A DNA stretch of 64,000 bases from Sycon ciliatum (lineage: Eukaryota > Porifera > Calcarea > Leucosolenida > Sycettidae): positions 1,899,985 through 1,963,984 of the forward strand of contig NC_088647.1 of assembly GCF_964019385.1 (NCBI RefSeq), in the 5' to 3' direction. The notes under the pieces were generated by a model that was given only the letters and a program-made list of their open reading frames with translations, had not been told where the DNA came from and did no database searches. Made by a program: the position numbers and the translations under genes. The first letter of the stretch is position 1. Each line of letters begins with the position of its first letter. Positions 19,625 to 30,924 of the stretch are shown piece after piece.

Positions 19625-19639
19625 GAGAGGGGGGAATGG
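19625..19639 (+). promoter_or_regulatory. Polypurine tract
   Basis: GAGAGGGGGGAATGG directly precedes the 3' LTR, where plus-strand DNA synthesis is primed in LTR retrotransposons. About 240 bp of non-coding sequence lie between the chromodomain stop and this tract. Confidence 0.8.
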
Positions 19640-19820
19640 TGTAACAGATTCACTGTTACTACTAACACTAGGAATAGGATACACTTATCACCTGCTATTA
19701 TCACGCTGCTGCTGTTAGGTGTTATGTCCATCATTGCTTGTTCATGTATATAAGAATGCATTATGGCAAGGATCATTGCTTATTCCAAGAATGACTACTG
19801 AAGTTAGTTGGACTGTTACA
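19640..19820 (+). repeat. 3' LTR of the chromovirus
   Basis: This 181-bp repeat begins TGTAACAGATTC and ends GGACTGTTACA, followed at once by the target duplicate CCACC and the resumed unit sequence ACTAGAAGT. It is of equal length to the 5' LTR. Confidence 0.97.
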
Positions 19821-21808
19821 CCACCACTAGAAGTAGAAATAACTCTACAGGAAAGACATCTGCCCGATGCAAACAAAAGTACAGTGAAAAGTACATCAAC
19901 TTGACCTAGTGTGATTTCCGTACTACATCGTATTTCTCGGAGAATAGTGCGCACTTTAGATGCACTATTCACCTCCAAACCACAGGTTTCAAAGCGAACA
20001 CGAAAATGCATTCACTTATCTAAAAGTAGTGTTATTCATCAAACTGTTCCGGTAATGCCTTTATATTTCAAGCAAAGTACAGCTCATCTTTTCTAACAGC
20101 ATGTCATTATTTAAGCTCAAAACACCATGTGTTGCTTCAGATATGCCTACTGCTTGGTAAGACTAAAGGCTCTTTCAGGCACAATATCATCATTAGCAAC
20201 CGTCACCTCCATACTCGTTACTCACTCTTCTTTCAATTCATACATTCTCAATGATCAAAACAAAAAGTAAGTAGCTCAGAACTGGACAATTCACATCTCA
20301 ATGGCTGTTAACTAAGGCCATTGGATATACTGAATCGCCTAGTCAACAACTAAATGGAATGCAAAACATCCGGTTCTGAACAGAGAGAAAAGCTTTTGCG
20401 GAAGGACACAAAGCTTGTTGATCAGTGACAGCCAATATGGCTACAATTTTGCAGAATTTACGCATCTGACCAACATGGAAATGAATTTTGTTCTGGATTG
20501 CATGGCTACCAACCTTTCCTAATTTTGAAATACAATTTTTCTACAACCTTTTTTCGATACATGCGTCAGAACAGATAGCCATATCATCACAGGACAGCAC
20601 AACACATGGCTATCCTGAATACCTATAGCCACCTCTATTCATCATATCCATGTAACACCCGACCGCACCGATCTTCAACTAAATAAAACAGTGGTGCACT
20701 TGCCTTATAATATCTTCTGTATGGTCTCGTGTTACTGATGCTGGAGACATGTTTAATTATACCTGTGCAGAAAATAATGGAAAAATCGAAAAAGAAAAGG
20801 CCAACTTTTCGAAACTCATATTCATCATTCACCACATTTGGGGCAGAATGCTGCTCCTTGTTCATGACCCAGACCAGCAATTATACCACGGGCGAGTGTA
20901 AAAATTACAACTCCCAGATGTCCTGGTCTCCTGGCCATGCTCAATCCCAGCCAAAAACACACTCACTACAAACCGACATGCAACACCACACAGAGCAACA
21001 GAGAGTAGAGAACTGACCAACTCGTGTTTTACTGTGTTTTCGTCACGTGTTTCTAGCAGTATTCCACCCCCCTTAATTATTCGTAATTGGTAATATTTTG
21101 AAGGAGCAAAACCTCATTTGTCTACTACACATAAGAGTAAATCGGCCAAAACTCGTGTCACTAAATTTTCGCTATTTCTTAGAACCGGCAAGTTTGCAAT
21201 TGCAAAATTTCGCGAAGCATTGGGGCCACCTGCCTTATACCCACGGTTGAAGTTTGATTTCATGCTGGTTCATATCCACGTTATGCTCCTCTTGCGGAAA
21301 TAGGGAACATTTATCTGCTGGGAATACTAGGCAGCTTAGAGTGGACAAAAGTCACTTTAGGAATTGTTCAACAGAAGGCTGTAAGTGATCCCAGTCAGAT
21401 GTTTTACTCAGATTTCAGAATTTATTATTCGTATAACAGGAGGAATCCCGTTCACATACAAACAAGTTGCTGGTTGTACTTATTAATTTTATGAAACTGA
21501 CCTCCTTAACTCCAAAACAGTCTTTTTGCTACGGTTCAATTTAAAATAATGTCAAATTTTACGGACCCGGCCCATCATCAGGGTACTTACTAGAACCAAA
21601 CAATGACCAAGAATAGCGGCATGGCTATAGGACTGCATTGCTATAGGGCTGCATGCTTCAGACCTGGCACTGCAAAGAGCAGGCTGTGGCCAGACCCCAT
21701 GCATCAGTTCAGTGTTGTACCAGTGTGAGGGACCCAGCAGTGTCATCATCAGCAACAGCAGCACACGCACCGTTCAATAACCAAATAATTGAACACTCCC
21801 TTCTTCTC

Positions 21809-22408
21809 CAACTGACAACCGCTCTATTCGGGGAGCTGCTATTCATAACAACTGACAACCGCTCTATTCGGGGAGCTGCTATTCATAACAACTGACAACC
21901 GCTCTATTCGGGGAGCTGCTATTCATAACAACTGACAACCGCTCTATTCGGGGAGCTGCTATTCATAACAACTGATAACCGCTCTATTCGGGGAGCTGCT
22001 ATTCATAACAACTGATAACCGCTCTATTCGGGGAGCTGCTATTCATAACAACTGATAACCGCTCTATTCGGGGAGCTGCTATTCATAACAACTGATAACC
22101 GCTCTATTCGGGGAGCTGCTATTCATAACAACTGATAACCGCTCTATTCGGGGAGCTGCTATTCATAACAACTGATAACCGCTCTATTCGGGGAGCTGCT
22201 ATTCATAACAACTGATAACCGCTCTATTCGGGGAGCTGCTATTCATAACAACTGATAACCACTCTATTCGGGGAGCTGCTATTCATAACAACTGATAACC
22301 GCTCTATTCGGGGAGCTGCTATTCATAACAACTGATAACCGCTCTATTCGGGGAGCTGCTATTCATAACAACTGATAACCGCTCTATTCGGGGAGCTGCT
22401 ATTCATAA
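21809..22408 (+). repeat. 40-bp minisatellite, exactly 15 copies
   Basis: Units of 40 bp begin CAACTGACAACCGCTC or CAACTGATAACCGCTC. The first four carry GAC and the remaining eleven GAT; one (about 22261) has ACTCTATT. Ordinary units hold this interval once, bounded by two copies of CAACTGA, so the array is an amplification between these 7-bp repeats. The plus-strand open frame through the first units is a by-product. Confidence 0.95.
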
Positions 22409-23543
22409 CAACTGAATAGAGTGGTTGTCAGTAGACAAACCTCCTTTTCTCCGAATATGAAAACAAATAATATATGAAAATTATTGTCCTTCGATAATGG
22501 TCACCTTTGCTAGTTTTCACACAAGCCAAATGAACAAATAAATGAGAAGAATGGGAAGAATGGGAAGGCCTTCATGGTTACATCTTCATTGCCTTGGTCA
22601 CGGTCCCATACTTGTTGTAGTCTAGTAGCATCACACATACTTTTCGTCATATGAGGTCAGCAGCTAAAAACCCATCTTACACTATGGCATAGTCTATTGT
22701 CTATCTTTGCACATACACTCCAGTGTACCCATCACCAATCAGAGCGGTTCCCTGCCTGCATTTTGTCTCAATGCAGAATTGAACCTCTCACATGGTACGT
22801 GTACCACAACATCATCCGGTGTATCAAAAGTCAAAACACACTCACACGTGTGTGTACAATGCTGGTCTATGAATACATCAGAACAATCACCGGAAGCAAA
22901 CCTAGCTGACGTCCTCACAGAGTGTGAAGAGATCATAGCTTGTAATCTACAGGTGATGATGTCCATATGCACACATTACTTGGGATGCTGCTAAACATGC
23001 CAATATGATTCTTTACCTAGACCGGCTCGCGTCGTACGCTTAAACAAATCCGGTAGTTCCCTTCAATGACATCAATGACATCAACTGCACAACCTTCATA
23101 AACTTTCCCCCGATCAAGCGGATGTTTATAAAACTATGTTACCCACCTCATTTCGACTAGATCAACACCACACCAGTCACATTTTACAAACCTTTCCCTT
23201 ACCACCCGTTGCTATTGTTCCCATGCTGAACCCTGTCGAAATGGCTATCTTGAACAGATTCCTGTCCAGATCTGGCATGGAATGTGGGAAAACGTTACAC
23301 GGTGGGTAATACCGTACTCAAAATTTGCTCTCATCGGCCAGGAAACGGAGAACCAATTTACTCCGTCAATAGTGCTTACAATATTATTCCCTCGCGGAAA
23401 TGACCACCACTAGAAGTTGAAATAACTCCGCAGGAAAGACATCTGCCAGACGCAAACACAAAATACAGTGAAAAGTACATCAACTTGACATAGTGTGATT
23501 TCCGTAGTATAAGTCATACTAGACCATATTTGTCGGAGAATAG

Positions 23544-24260
23544 TAGACATCCTTAGCAAAAGTACGATAACGCTAACTTTTACGGTACTCACTCCCAGCC
23601 GTGACAAAAGACGTTATCGGGTAACGGAAACACGTTACAGAGCTCAAAATAACGGGCCGACGTTCGTTATGGTAATTCTGCAAAAAAGCAAAAACTCACA
23701 TTGTTTTGTAACTGGCGGGAGATAAAAAGCACGTGCAGATGAGATGAGAGTCGAGATTGCTTCCTCTTGTGTGACATTTTAGCTTTTTTGGCGAGTTTTG
23801 CCTTTCAGTTGCCAATGTCTGCGTCCTCTGCTTCGTCCCTTTCACCCTCTATCCCATCTGGGAAACAAAGGACCAGTTCCACGGCACTCCTGAGGAAGAA
23901 ATTCATCGGCCTCTCCTAGACGTGCTGGAGCTGGAGAACCCTTACAGTCTTCGGTGCTGCGTTTAGGAAAGGTTTTCCAAGGACCTGGGGACAGCGAAAA
24001 CTCATTTTCGCCGTGCTTTTGCTATTCCAGAGTAAAAGACCTCGCCAAGGTATTCTTTCGGAACGACAGCAAACTAATCCCTGGTTCAACATTTTCAGTT
24101 TCCCGCACCTGTTTCCACGAAAATTCATAACGCCATGGTTGTCACGACTACTTTGTCTCAACTATAACGTACATTGTGCTAAGGGAAAAGTCAGCTTGAA
24201 CGATCCGAAGTAGGGAAAGATTTGCGTTTACGTTAGCGTATTTTTAGCTAAGGATATCTA
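23544..24260. mobile_element. 717-bp TIR element, copy A
   Basis: The ends TAGACATCCTTAGCAAAAG and, on the other strand, TAGATATCCTTAGCTAAAAA form imperfect inverted repeats of about 33 bp continuing into GCTAAC. The host site GAGAATAGTGCGCAC is interrupted within TAG, suggesting a TA or TAG duplication. A small frame from ATG 23816, starting MSASSASSLSPSIPSGKQ and 34 residues long, is present in both copies (55055-55762 is the other). No transposase is recognised, so the superfamily is left open. Confidence 0.7.
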
Positions 24261-24579
24261 GTGCGCACTTTAGATGCACTATTTAAGCCTCCAAACCACA
24301 GGTTTGGAAGCGAATACGAAACTGCATTCACTTTAAGAGTAGTGTTATCCATCAAACTGTTGCGATAATGCTTTTATATTTCAAGAAAAGTTCAGATACA
24401 AAGTTCTTTTGCAACAACATTCATTATTTCAGCTCAGTAAGACCTGTGTTGCTTCAGATATGCCTACTGTATGGAAAGACTAAAGACTACTTCAGGCACA
24501 ATAATCATCATTAGCAACCGTTATAAACGTAAACACCTCCATACTCACCACTCACTCTTCTTTTAATGCATACATTCTC

Positions 24580-25125
24580 GCTCCACATATACTGGCATAC
24601 ACAGAGACATAGACAGCAATAGCGACAACACACAAAGTGAAGGGTAGTTGGCCGCAGCCAGATGTGAACCGGATAACGAGTGAGGTATGGAAGCAAGCAA
24701 GGACTGAGAACAGAGTGTCTCAGAAAGACTAGTCGTGCCAGTGGATAGCAGAAATAGGCCATGATGCAGAACCACTTGGGACCGTCAGATTAATTTTCCT
24801 GGACCGAGCCAGCCGGGAAAAAACCCTCGCGCCGACGGACGCATTTGTGAGGGAAAAAACCGGGTGTATATCCCCAATGGCGATTAGGCATTATGTAGGC
24901 ATGGCAAGCACATCACGGCAAACAGTGATAAAAAGCATTGATAATATGCACAGAAATAAAGGGTGGGAGGGCAGGGACACTGGTGAAACTCAAAACTGAC
25001 TGAAGAAGTCAGGAAAAGAAGCGACAACAAAGAACACACCAGATGCCATATTTGCAACTGAAAAATATTTCGCGAGAAATCATTTCTCGCCTATCTCGCT
25101 GCGCTCGGCCGGCGAGAAATACAAC
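24580..25125. mobile_element. 546-bp insertion with 5-bp duplication
   Basis: TTCTC flanks the segment at 24575-24579 and 25126-25130, and uninterrupted units read CATACATTCTCAATGATC. Left and right ends are not obvious inverted repeats. Near the right end a cluster of CGAGAAAT motifs in both orientations could form a hairpin. No coding region or poly-A tail is evident, so the class is unknown. Confidence 0.6.
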
Positions 25126-25393
25126 TTCTCAATGATCAAATCAAAAAGTAAAGTGGCTCAGAACTGGACAATTCACATCTCAATTGCTGTTAACTAAGGC
25201 TCAGTATCAGAAATACTGAATCACCTAGTTAGCAATTCAATGCAATGGAATACATCCGGCTGTGAGCAGAGAGGAACGCTTTTGCGGAAGGACACAAAGC
25301 TTGTTGATCAGTGACAGCCAATATGGCTACAGTTTGGCAGAATTTACGCATCTGACCAACAATAGAATGATTATATCATTTCGTCTTTTTTGC

Positions 25394-25701
25394 ATACCGT
25401 AGTGACGCACATAAGGCCCATGCGCTTATGAGTGAGTTTTTGCGTTATTTTTTAAATTTTGCGGATTGTTTGTCTCACACATAGGCGCATGCGCCTGAGT
25501 TGCTGATGTACCGGTACCTTGCATAAGTATGCACATATTGCAGTACCACAATGCACATTAAACTATGTGAACATGGTGTTTTTGTGGTGTCTGTGTGTCG
25601 CGGGATGTACTGCATTAAGGTTCACTTATAAGCCCATGCGCTCATTTTTGAGGGTTGCTATTATGCCCGGGCATAGGCACAATATGCGCGTCACTACGGT
25701 A
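25394..25701. mobile_element. TA-flanked MITE, copy 3
   Basis: This copy has TACCGTAGTGACGCACATA at the left and its complement at the right, ending CACTACGGTA, with TA at both borders. It is 8 bp shorter than copy 2. It sits at the same unit position as copies 1, 2 and 4, so it either spread with the unit or the units share descent. Confidence 0.75.
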
Positions 25702-26450
25702 GCCGCCAATCTTCCCTAATTTTGTCCTACATTCTGTCTACAACCTTTTCTCAATACATGCGTCAGAACAGATAGCCATATCATCACAGGACAGCACAAC
25801 ACATGGCTATCCTGAATACCTATAGCCACCTCTATTCATCATATGCATGCAAAACCCGACAGCCGCTCTTCAACTAAATAAAACAGTGGTGCACTTGCCT
25901 TGCAATATCTTCAGTATGGTCTCGTGTTACTGATGCTGGAGACATGTCCTGTGCAGAAAATAATGGATAAAATCGAAAAAGCAAAGGCCAACTTCTCAAA
26001 GCTAATATTCATTATGCACCATATTTGGGTGAATTTTGGCAGAATGCTGCTCCTTGTTCATGACGTAGGCCAGCAATCATACCACGGACAAGTGTAAAAA
26101 TTACAACACCCATATGTCCGTGTTCCCTGGCCATGCTCAGTCCGAGCCAAAAACGCACTCTTTGCAGACTACATACCCACATGCAACACAACGTAGATCA
26201 ACAGAGAGTAGAGAACTGACCAACTCGTGTTTTACTGTGTTTTCGTCACGTGTTTCTAGCAGTATTCCACCCCCCTTAATTATTCGTAATTGGTAATATT
26301 TTGAAGGAGCCAAACCTCATTTGTCTACTACAAATATAGCATACATAATGTAAATCGCCCAAAATTTGTGTCACTAAATTTTCGCTGTTTCTTAGAACAA
26401 GCAAGTTAGCAATTGCAAAATTTCGCGAAGCATTGGGGCCACTTGCCTTA

Positions 26451-26681
26451 TGTCGTCGGGGGGGGGTTTTACTCCCTCGCACGATAGCCCTTCCGATTAC
26501 TCTCGATATCTCATATCACACGGACGCCACACTCAGAGAACAGATTATCGTTGTTGCTCCAAAGAGAGTCTCAAGAAGAAGGCACACAAAACAATCAGGA
26601 TGCGCACGATAAGCATGCACGCATGCGCAACCTGCACGTGCCAAAAGGGGCACACACGTGCCAAAAAGGGCAGGGACAACA
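26451..26681 (-). repeat. LTR (3' LTR in minus-strand reading)
   Basis: The repeat spans a G9-10 run at 26458 through GGGCAGGGACAACA. It contains two copies of CACGTGCCAAAA about 20 bp apart near its right end. Its partner at 28456-28684 is the same sequence with a shorter G-run. Confidence 0.9.
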
Positions 26682-27282
26682 TATTTCCACACGAAAAAAA
26701 ATGCATCCTCTCCTGAGGATGGGAGAGAAGAAAAACAAAAAGAGAAGACAGACAGGAGAAAAAGAAATCAAATGTGAACAACATACACATGCACATACGC
26801 AGGGCCAAAACAGTATGATACATTAGTAACTCCGGACAACGGGGGAAAAGCCAAAGCAAAGGGGTGGAAAGGAAACAGACTGGGCCCACCCATAGAGGGA
26901 ACCGCCATCTTTCAGGCGTGGGCCCCCGGAAAACAACCACCTCGCCCTGGTGCGAAGCCAAGGCAAACCGACGGTACGGCGAAGACCGCGGCAGCTGAAC
27001 CGGGTGACCAGTCATCTGACAGCACAGGAGTTGTCCGGAAAACCATCACGCAGCCGATGGGGCTACGAAAACTCACAGATACACACACAGAAAGAAAGAA
27101 ACAAGGACTGACGCAAACATCTCAGCAATACTAGGAGCCAAAATTCAGACAAGAAAAACCACAAGAAGGAATGGCAGAACAGCAACGTTGAACACGCCTA
27201 CGGATACAGGGGCAGTCTATCCATGAGGACACCAGATAGCACACAAACAAATCGGTCACCAATACGCAAACAAAAATTAACA

Positions 27283-27383
27283 TAGAAAAACCACAGGGCG
27301 CTACCCTGAATAACCACAGGCCTCTAACCTGAAAAAACCACAGGTCTCTAACCTGAAAAAACCCACAGGGATTGAACCTGAAT
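27283..27383 (+). repeat. Four tandem copies of about 24-26 bp
   Basis: Units of the form AACCACAGGCCTCTAACCTG, followed by AAAA, repeat four times with changes in the outer copies. On the minus strand they read as a periodic peptide rich in F, R and L, which should not be taken as a gene. Confidence 0.75.
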
Positions 27384-28412
27384 ATCACGCGTGAAACACA
27401 ACCGCTCACGAAACACAAAAAAAAACACCGTCCTGAACCCTACTGGGACGCACAAAGGCCAGCCAGCAAAACACGGAAACCGAACACCCGCAAGGCGAAC
27501 CGATACAAATAAGCGCTGGATCCCACCAGCCCACCAGGCAGACCGTGGCTCACCATGATCGGACGCCCCCCTAGGTGAAATGAAGAGACCCACGTGCCAA
27601 AAACACAAATACCAAACAACACGCTCACAGAAATATTGCCACCCGAACCGTCAACGAGAATCTCAGAAGCATGTTACACCACTGGGCGTCAGCCATTCCA
27701 CATGAGCGGGACAACCAGGCGGAGCACTAAAACGCTCGACACAAAACATGAATACTAGTAAAACGAAAAAGAAAGCACTTGTACTTGAAACTGGAAACGA
27801 CGGAGTGCCACCACATCGAGTAAATCGATGGGGACATCTACCAAACTGAAACAAATCAGACGACACAGGATCGGAGCAGTCCGACGACACCGAAACGACG
27901 TGCACCAGTGCACAACACAGGGCGAGTAAGCAAACACCAGCAAAGCTACCCATGCTGACTACCATGATGACGTACCAAGCAACACGATGAGCATGCACGA
28001 CAGCACGGACAACAAACTTTCAAGTCAGAAGGTGTGAAACACAGTGCACACGACTACTCGAACAGCCAGAGGCCGGAGGGCGACAATGTACACTGGTTCA
28101 AAACACCGCACACACAACGTGGGCCACAATCATGTACTAACAGGAGCGAGGCTCGAACGCGAGGTACTCGTACACAAGAGAACAACCCGGGACTTCAATG
28201 CCACGAAGCGAAACAATTATTTTGAAAATCCTAAATCGAAGACTAGTACCAGCAGAACTACGTACAAGGTACAAAACATTACGCAGGGCAGGCAAAGCAG
28301 GCTCACCTGAGTAGGAGCTGCGACGTCAGGGTTGAGCAGATGGAGCAAAGCGGAGCCATGGCGAGGATGCGTGGAGAAGGCAAGATTTGAAGCCACGGCA
28401 AAAACGAAAACG

Positions 28413-28453
28413 ATCTCAGGGTCGTGGGAAACGATGCCACTAGCTGGGCGCCA
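28413..28453 (-). promoter_or_regulatory. Extended tRNA-Lys-like primer-binding site
   Basis: On the minus strand TGGCGCCCA begins two bases after the LTR, as expected for a primer site. The plus strand from 28413 reads ATCTCAGGGTCGTGGG, then 16 bases, then TGGGCGCCA. The first and last blocks equal the anticodon-stem-to-T-stem region and the acceptor end plus CCA of animal tRNA-Lys as I recall it. The middle 16 bases differ, although a T-stem of four pairs can still form. The tRNA likeness thus spans about 41 nt rather than the usual 18. Confidence 0.7.
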
Positions 28454-28455
28454 AT

Positions 28456-28684
28456 TGTCGTCGGGGGGGTTTTACTCCCTCGCACGATAGCCCTTCCGAT
28501 TACTCTCGATATCTCATATCACACGGACGCCACACTCAGAGAACAGATTATCGTTGTTGCTCCAAAGAGAGTCTCAAGAAGAAGGCACACAAAACAATCA
28601 GGATGCGCACGATAAGCATGCACGCATGCGCAACCTGCACGTGCCAAAAGGGGCACACACGTGCCAAAAAGGGCAGGGACAACA
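28456..28684 (-). repeat. LTR (5' LTR in minus-strand reading)
   Basis: Read on the minus strand it starts TGTTGTCCCTGCCC and ends CCCGACGACA next to the primer site. Its identity to 26451-26681 implies a young insertion. Confidence 0.9.
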
Positions 28685-29860
28685 CTTATACCCACGGTTG
28701 AAGTTTGATTTCACACTGGTTAATATTCACGTTATGCTCCCCTCGCGGAAATAGAGAACATTTATTTGCTGTGAATATTAGGCAGCTTACTGTGGACAAT
28801 AGTCACTTCAGAAACTGTGCAACAGAAGGCTGTACGTGATCCCAATCAGATTTTTATTCAGATTTCAGATTTTATTGTTCGTATAACAGGAGGAATCCCG
28901 TTACATACAAACAAGTTGCTGGTTGAACTTATTTATTTTATGAAACTGACCTCCTTAACTCCAAACAGTCTCTTTACTGTGGTTCAATTTAAAATAACAG
29001 TAAATTTTTCGGGCCTCGCCCATCATGAGGGTTTTTACTAGAACCAAACAATTACCAAGAATGGCGGCATGGCTATAGGGCTGCAAGGCAATAGTCCTGC
29101 ATGCTTCAGACCTGGCACTGCAAAGAGCAGGCCGTGGCCAGACCCCATGCACCAGTCCAGTCTTGTACCAGTGTGAGGGACCCAGCAGTGTCATCATCAG
29201 CAACAGCAGCACACGCACGGTTCAATAACCAAATATTTGAACACTTCCTTCTTCTCCAACTGACAACCGCTCTATTCGGGTAGCTGCTATTCATAGCAAC
29301 TGAATAGAATGATGGTCAGTTGACAAACCTCCTTTTCTCCGAATATGAAAACAAATAATATATGAAATTTATTATGAATTGATAACAATGCTAAGTCACA
29401 TTTGCTAGTTTTCACATCTTACACCATGGTCTCACATAGCAATGCTCATTTCTTCTTTCTCTGCATCTTTCCGCATCTCCATTCCATTCAGCCATTGTCT
29501 ATCTTTGCACATACACTCCAGTGTATACATCACCAATCAGAGCGGTTCCTGCCCGCATTTGGTCTCAATGCAGAATTGAACCTCTAGTCCTATGGTATGT
29601 TTACCACAACATCATCCGGTGTATCAAAAGTCAAAAACACACTCTCACAAGTGTGTGCACAATGCTGGTCTACGAATGCATCAGAAGAATCACCGGAAAC
29701 AAACCTGGCTGATGTCCTCACAGAGTGTGAAGAGATCATAGCTTGTAATCTACAGGTGATGATGTCATCATATGCACACATTACTTGGGATGCTGCTAAA
29801 CATGCCAATATGATTCTTTATCTAGACCGGCTCGCGTCGTACACTTAAACAAATCCGCTA

Positions 29861-30924
29861 TAGTCTGTTTCAAAAAGATTCACAATCAGGTTTGGGTCTT
29901 AAAAAGTATGAAGATAAGGGAAATTTGGACAAAAAAAGTACATAGAATGGCTTGTTAGGACACGGCAAATTGTTCTGTAAAGGTTTCGGAACAATTGGAC
30001 CAACCGTTAAGGAGTTAGAATTTCGGCCAGGTTTCCGGCCTTTTCCCATGGTTTACAATTTGCCCAGGAAGCCAGTATCGATATTTTATCAAAACCCACG
30101 ATTTATCCTTTCATTTTTGGCCTTGTGGTTATGAATGCTGTCTGCTGACCATGAAGTTGTGAGTTCAAATCCCAACCTATCCTCAAATCAAACGTTTTTT
30201 TCATTGTTTTGGTGATCAAGCTGGTACAAGACAAAGAAGATGCCTGGGCTGCACAAAACGACTTGTTGGAGCTCGCGCTACCTGCCGAACTGACTGACAC
30301 TTGACTGGCTCACGCCATGTGAACACACCCACAACACTGCAATGGTGTGAGTGAATTATAATGGAAGTCATCGTGCTGTAGCTTTTTGAGATTTATTTTA
30401 GTATTTCAAGATCGGCAATTTATTTGAATTTAGCAGTCAACGCCGTCTTCTATCAGCGACAGGGAGTCGTAAAATACCAGTATTTTACGACTCCCTGATC
30501 AGCGTTCACAAGCGTCTGCTTTTCTCAAAATGTCGTCGAAGTCACACGGATAGCTTTGCCAAGTCATGGCCTTGGGAATGAGTCCGTGTTGATGTCGTTT
30601 TCGTCACACGGTGAGTAAATTGCATCGCAGCTCAAAGAAACTATTTTGGTCAGAAAACGGACCCATGCAGCTCGTCAACATTTACAACACTTTCGTTTCG
30701 ACATGTCCTCTCTCCATTATCGATACGAGGAAGAACTCGTTTGTTGTAAACCAGACGTACATGACTGTGTCAACGTGAGTGAGTTGTCATTTTTCCTGCT
30801 TTCGCGCGGAATATTTCTTCGAGTTCACAGTGAGTTTTTCCAGGCAGCGCTCGAGTGCTCATACGGTAAGACGCCAAACTCCGCGGGCGATCGCCAGGAT
30901 TGTAAATCTTTTTGAAACGGACTG
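29861..30924. mobile_element. 1.07-kb TIR element, copy B
   Basis: This copy has the same ends and interior as 2155-3221 and TA at 29859-29860 and 30925-30926. The tRNA-like module has its B box at 30163-30173, and the palindrome is at 30460-30497. The exon-like frame (30703 onward), both donor-like sites and the TTTTTCCAG acceptor are preserved. Confidence 0.75.

Larger units (their letters stand above)
14641..19820 (+). mobile_element. Full-length Ty3/Gypsy chromovirus, 5180 bp, with frame breaks
   Basis: Two 181-bp LTRs enclose a primer site, gag, pol with protease-RT-RNase H-integrase order, a chromodomain and a polypurine tract. The 5-bp duplication CCACC flanks it (14636-14640 and 19821-19825). 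The order RT-RNase H-integrase is that of Ty3/Gypsy, and the chromodomain places it among chromoviruses. The LTRs differ by eye only at the seventh base (T versus A), so the insertion is recent. It is nevertheless defective as read: gag loses its zinc knuckle through a 26-bp duplication, and a missing base separates pol from the chromodomain. No envelope gene is seen. Confidence 0.96.
13456..20563 (+). repeat. 3.1-kb repeat unit 4, internally deleted and split by a retrotransposon
   Basis: The tail segment (GATTGCTTCAGACATG onward) runs to CACATGCGTCA at 13922. It then joins directly to TTCAGCCATTGTC, which in intact units lies about 1.8 kb further on. This is a deletion between points sharing TCA. 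The following middle segment runs to 14640, is interrupted by the chromovirus, and resumes at 19821. The pre-insertion site AATGACCACCACTAG is intact in other units. Confidence 0.75.
20564..25760 (+). repeat. 3.1-kb repeat unit 5 (5.2 kb with insertions)
   Basis: The unit is collinear with the consensus. It is lengthened by the 40-bp minisatellite, the TIR element at 23544-24260, the insertion at 24580-25125 and a MITE at 25394-25701. In its middle it carries the GAAGAATGGGAAGAATGGG variant (about 22545), which replaces a different 200-bp sequence used by units 7, 9 and 10. Confidence 0.8.
26451..28684 (-). mobile_element. Non-coding LTR retrotransposon, 2.2 kb (LARD/TRIM-like)
   Basis: Near-identical terminal repeats (231 and 229 bp; the only difference seen is the length of a G-run) have TG...CA ends and are flanked by CTTA (26447-26450 and 28685-28688). 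Unit 1 shows the empty site TTGCCTTATACCC. The tRNA-like primer site lies inside the right LTR, so the element reads on the minus strand. The 1.8-kb interior has no protease, RT or integrase motif in any frame. Frames of 60-156 residues on the minus strand are low-complexity and hydrophobic and are not recognised. It would need enzymes from another element. Confidence 0.85.

Noticed and set aside
14641-19820. Endogenous retrovirus with envelope
   Set aside because: Between the chromodomain stop (19386) and the 3' LTR there are only about 250 non-coding bases; no envelope-like frame exists.
21809-22408. CRISPR array
   Set aside because: Repeats are directly adjacent 40-bp units without unique spacers, in a eukaryotic satellite context.
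26545-27015. 156-residue minus-strand frame inside the LTR element
   Set aside because: The peptide overlaps the LTR, is low-complexity and hydrophobic, and shows no Gag, protease or RT motif.
28413-28453. Genuine tRNA-Lys gene on the plus strand
   Set aside because: Only the 3' half is present, it includes the CCA that eukaryotic genes do not encode, and it sits exactly at an LTR primer site.
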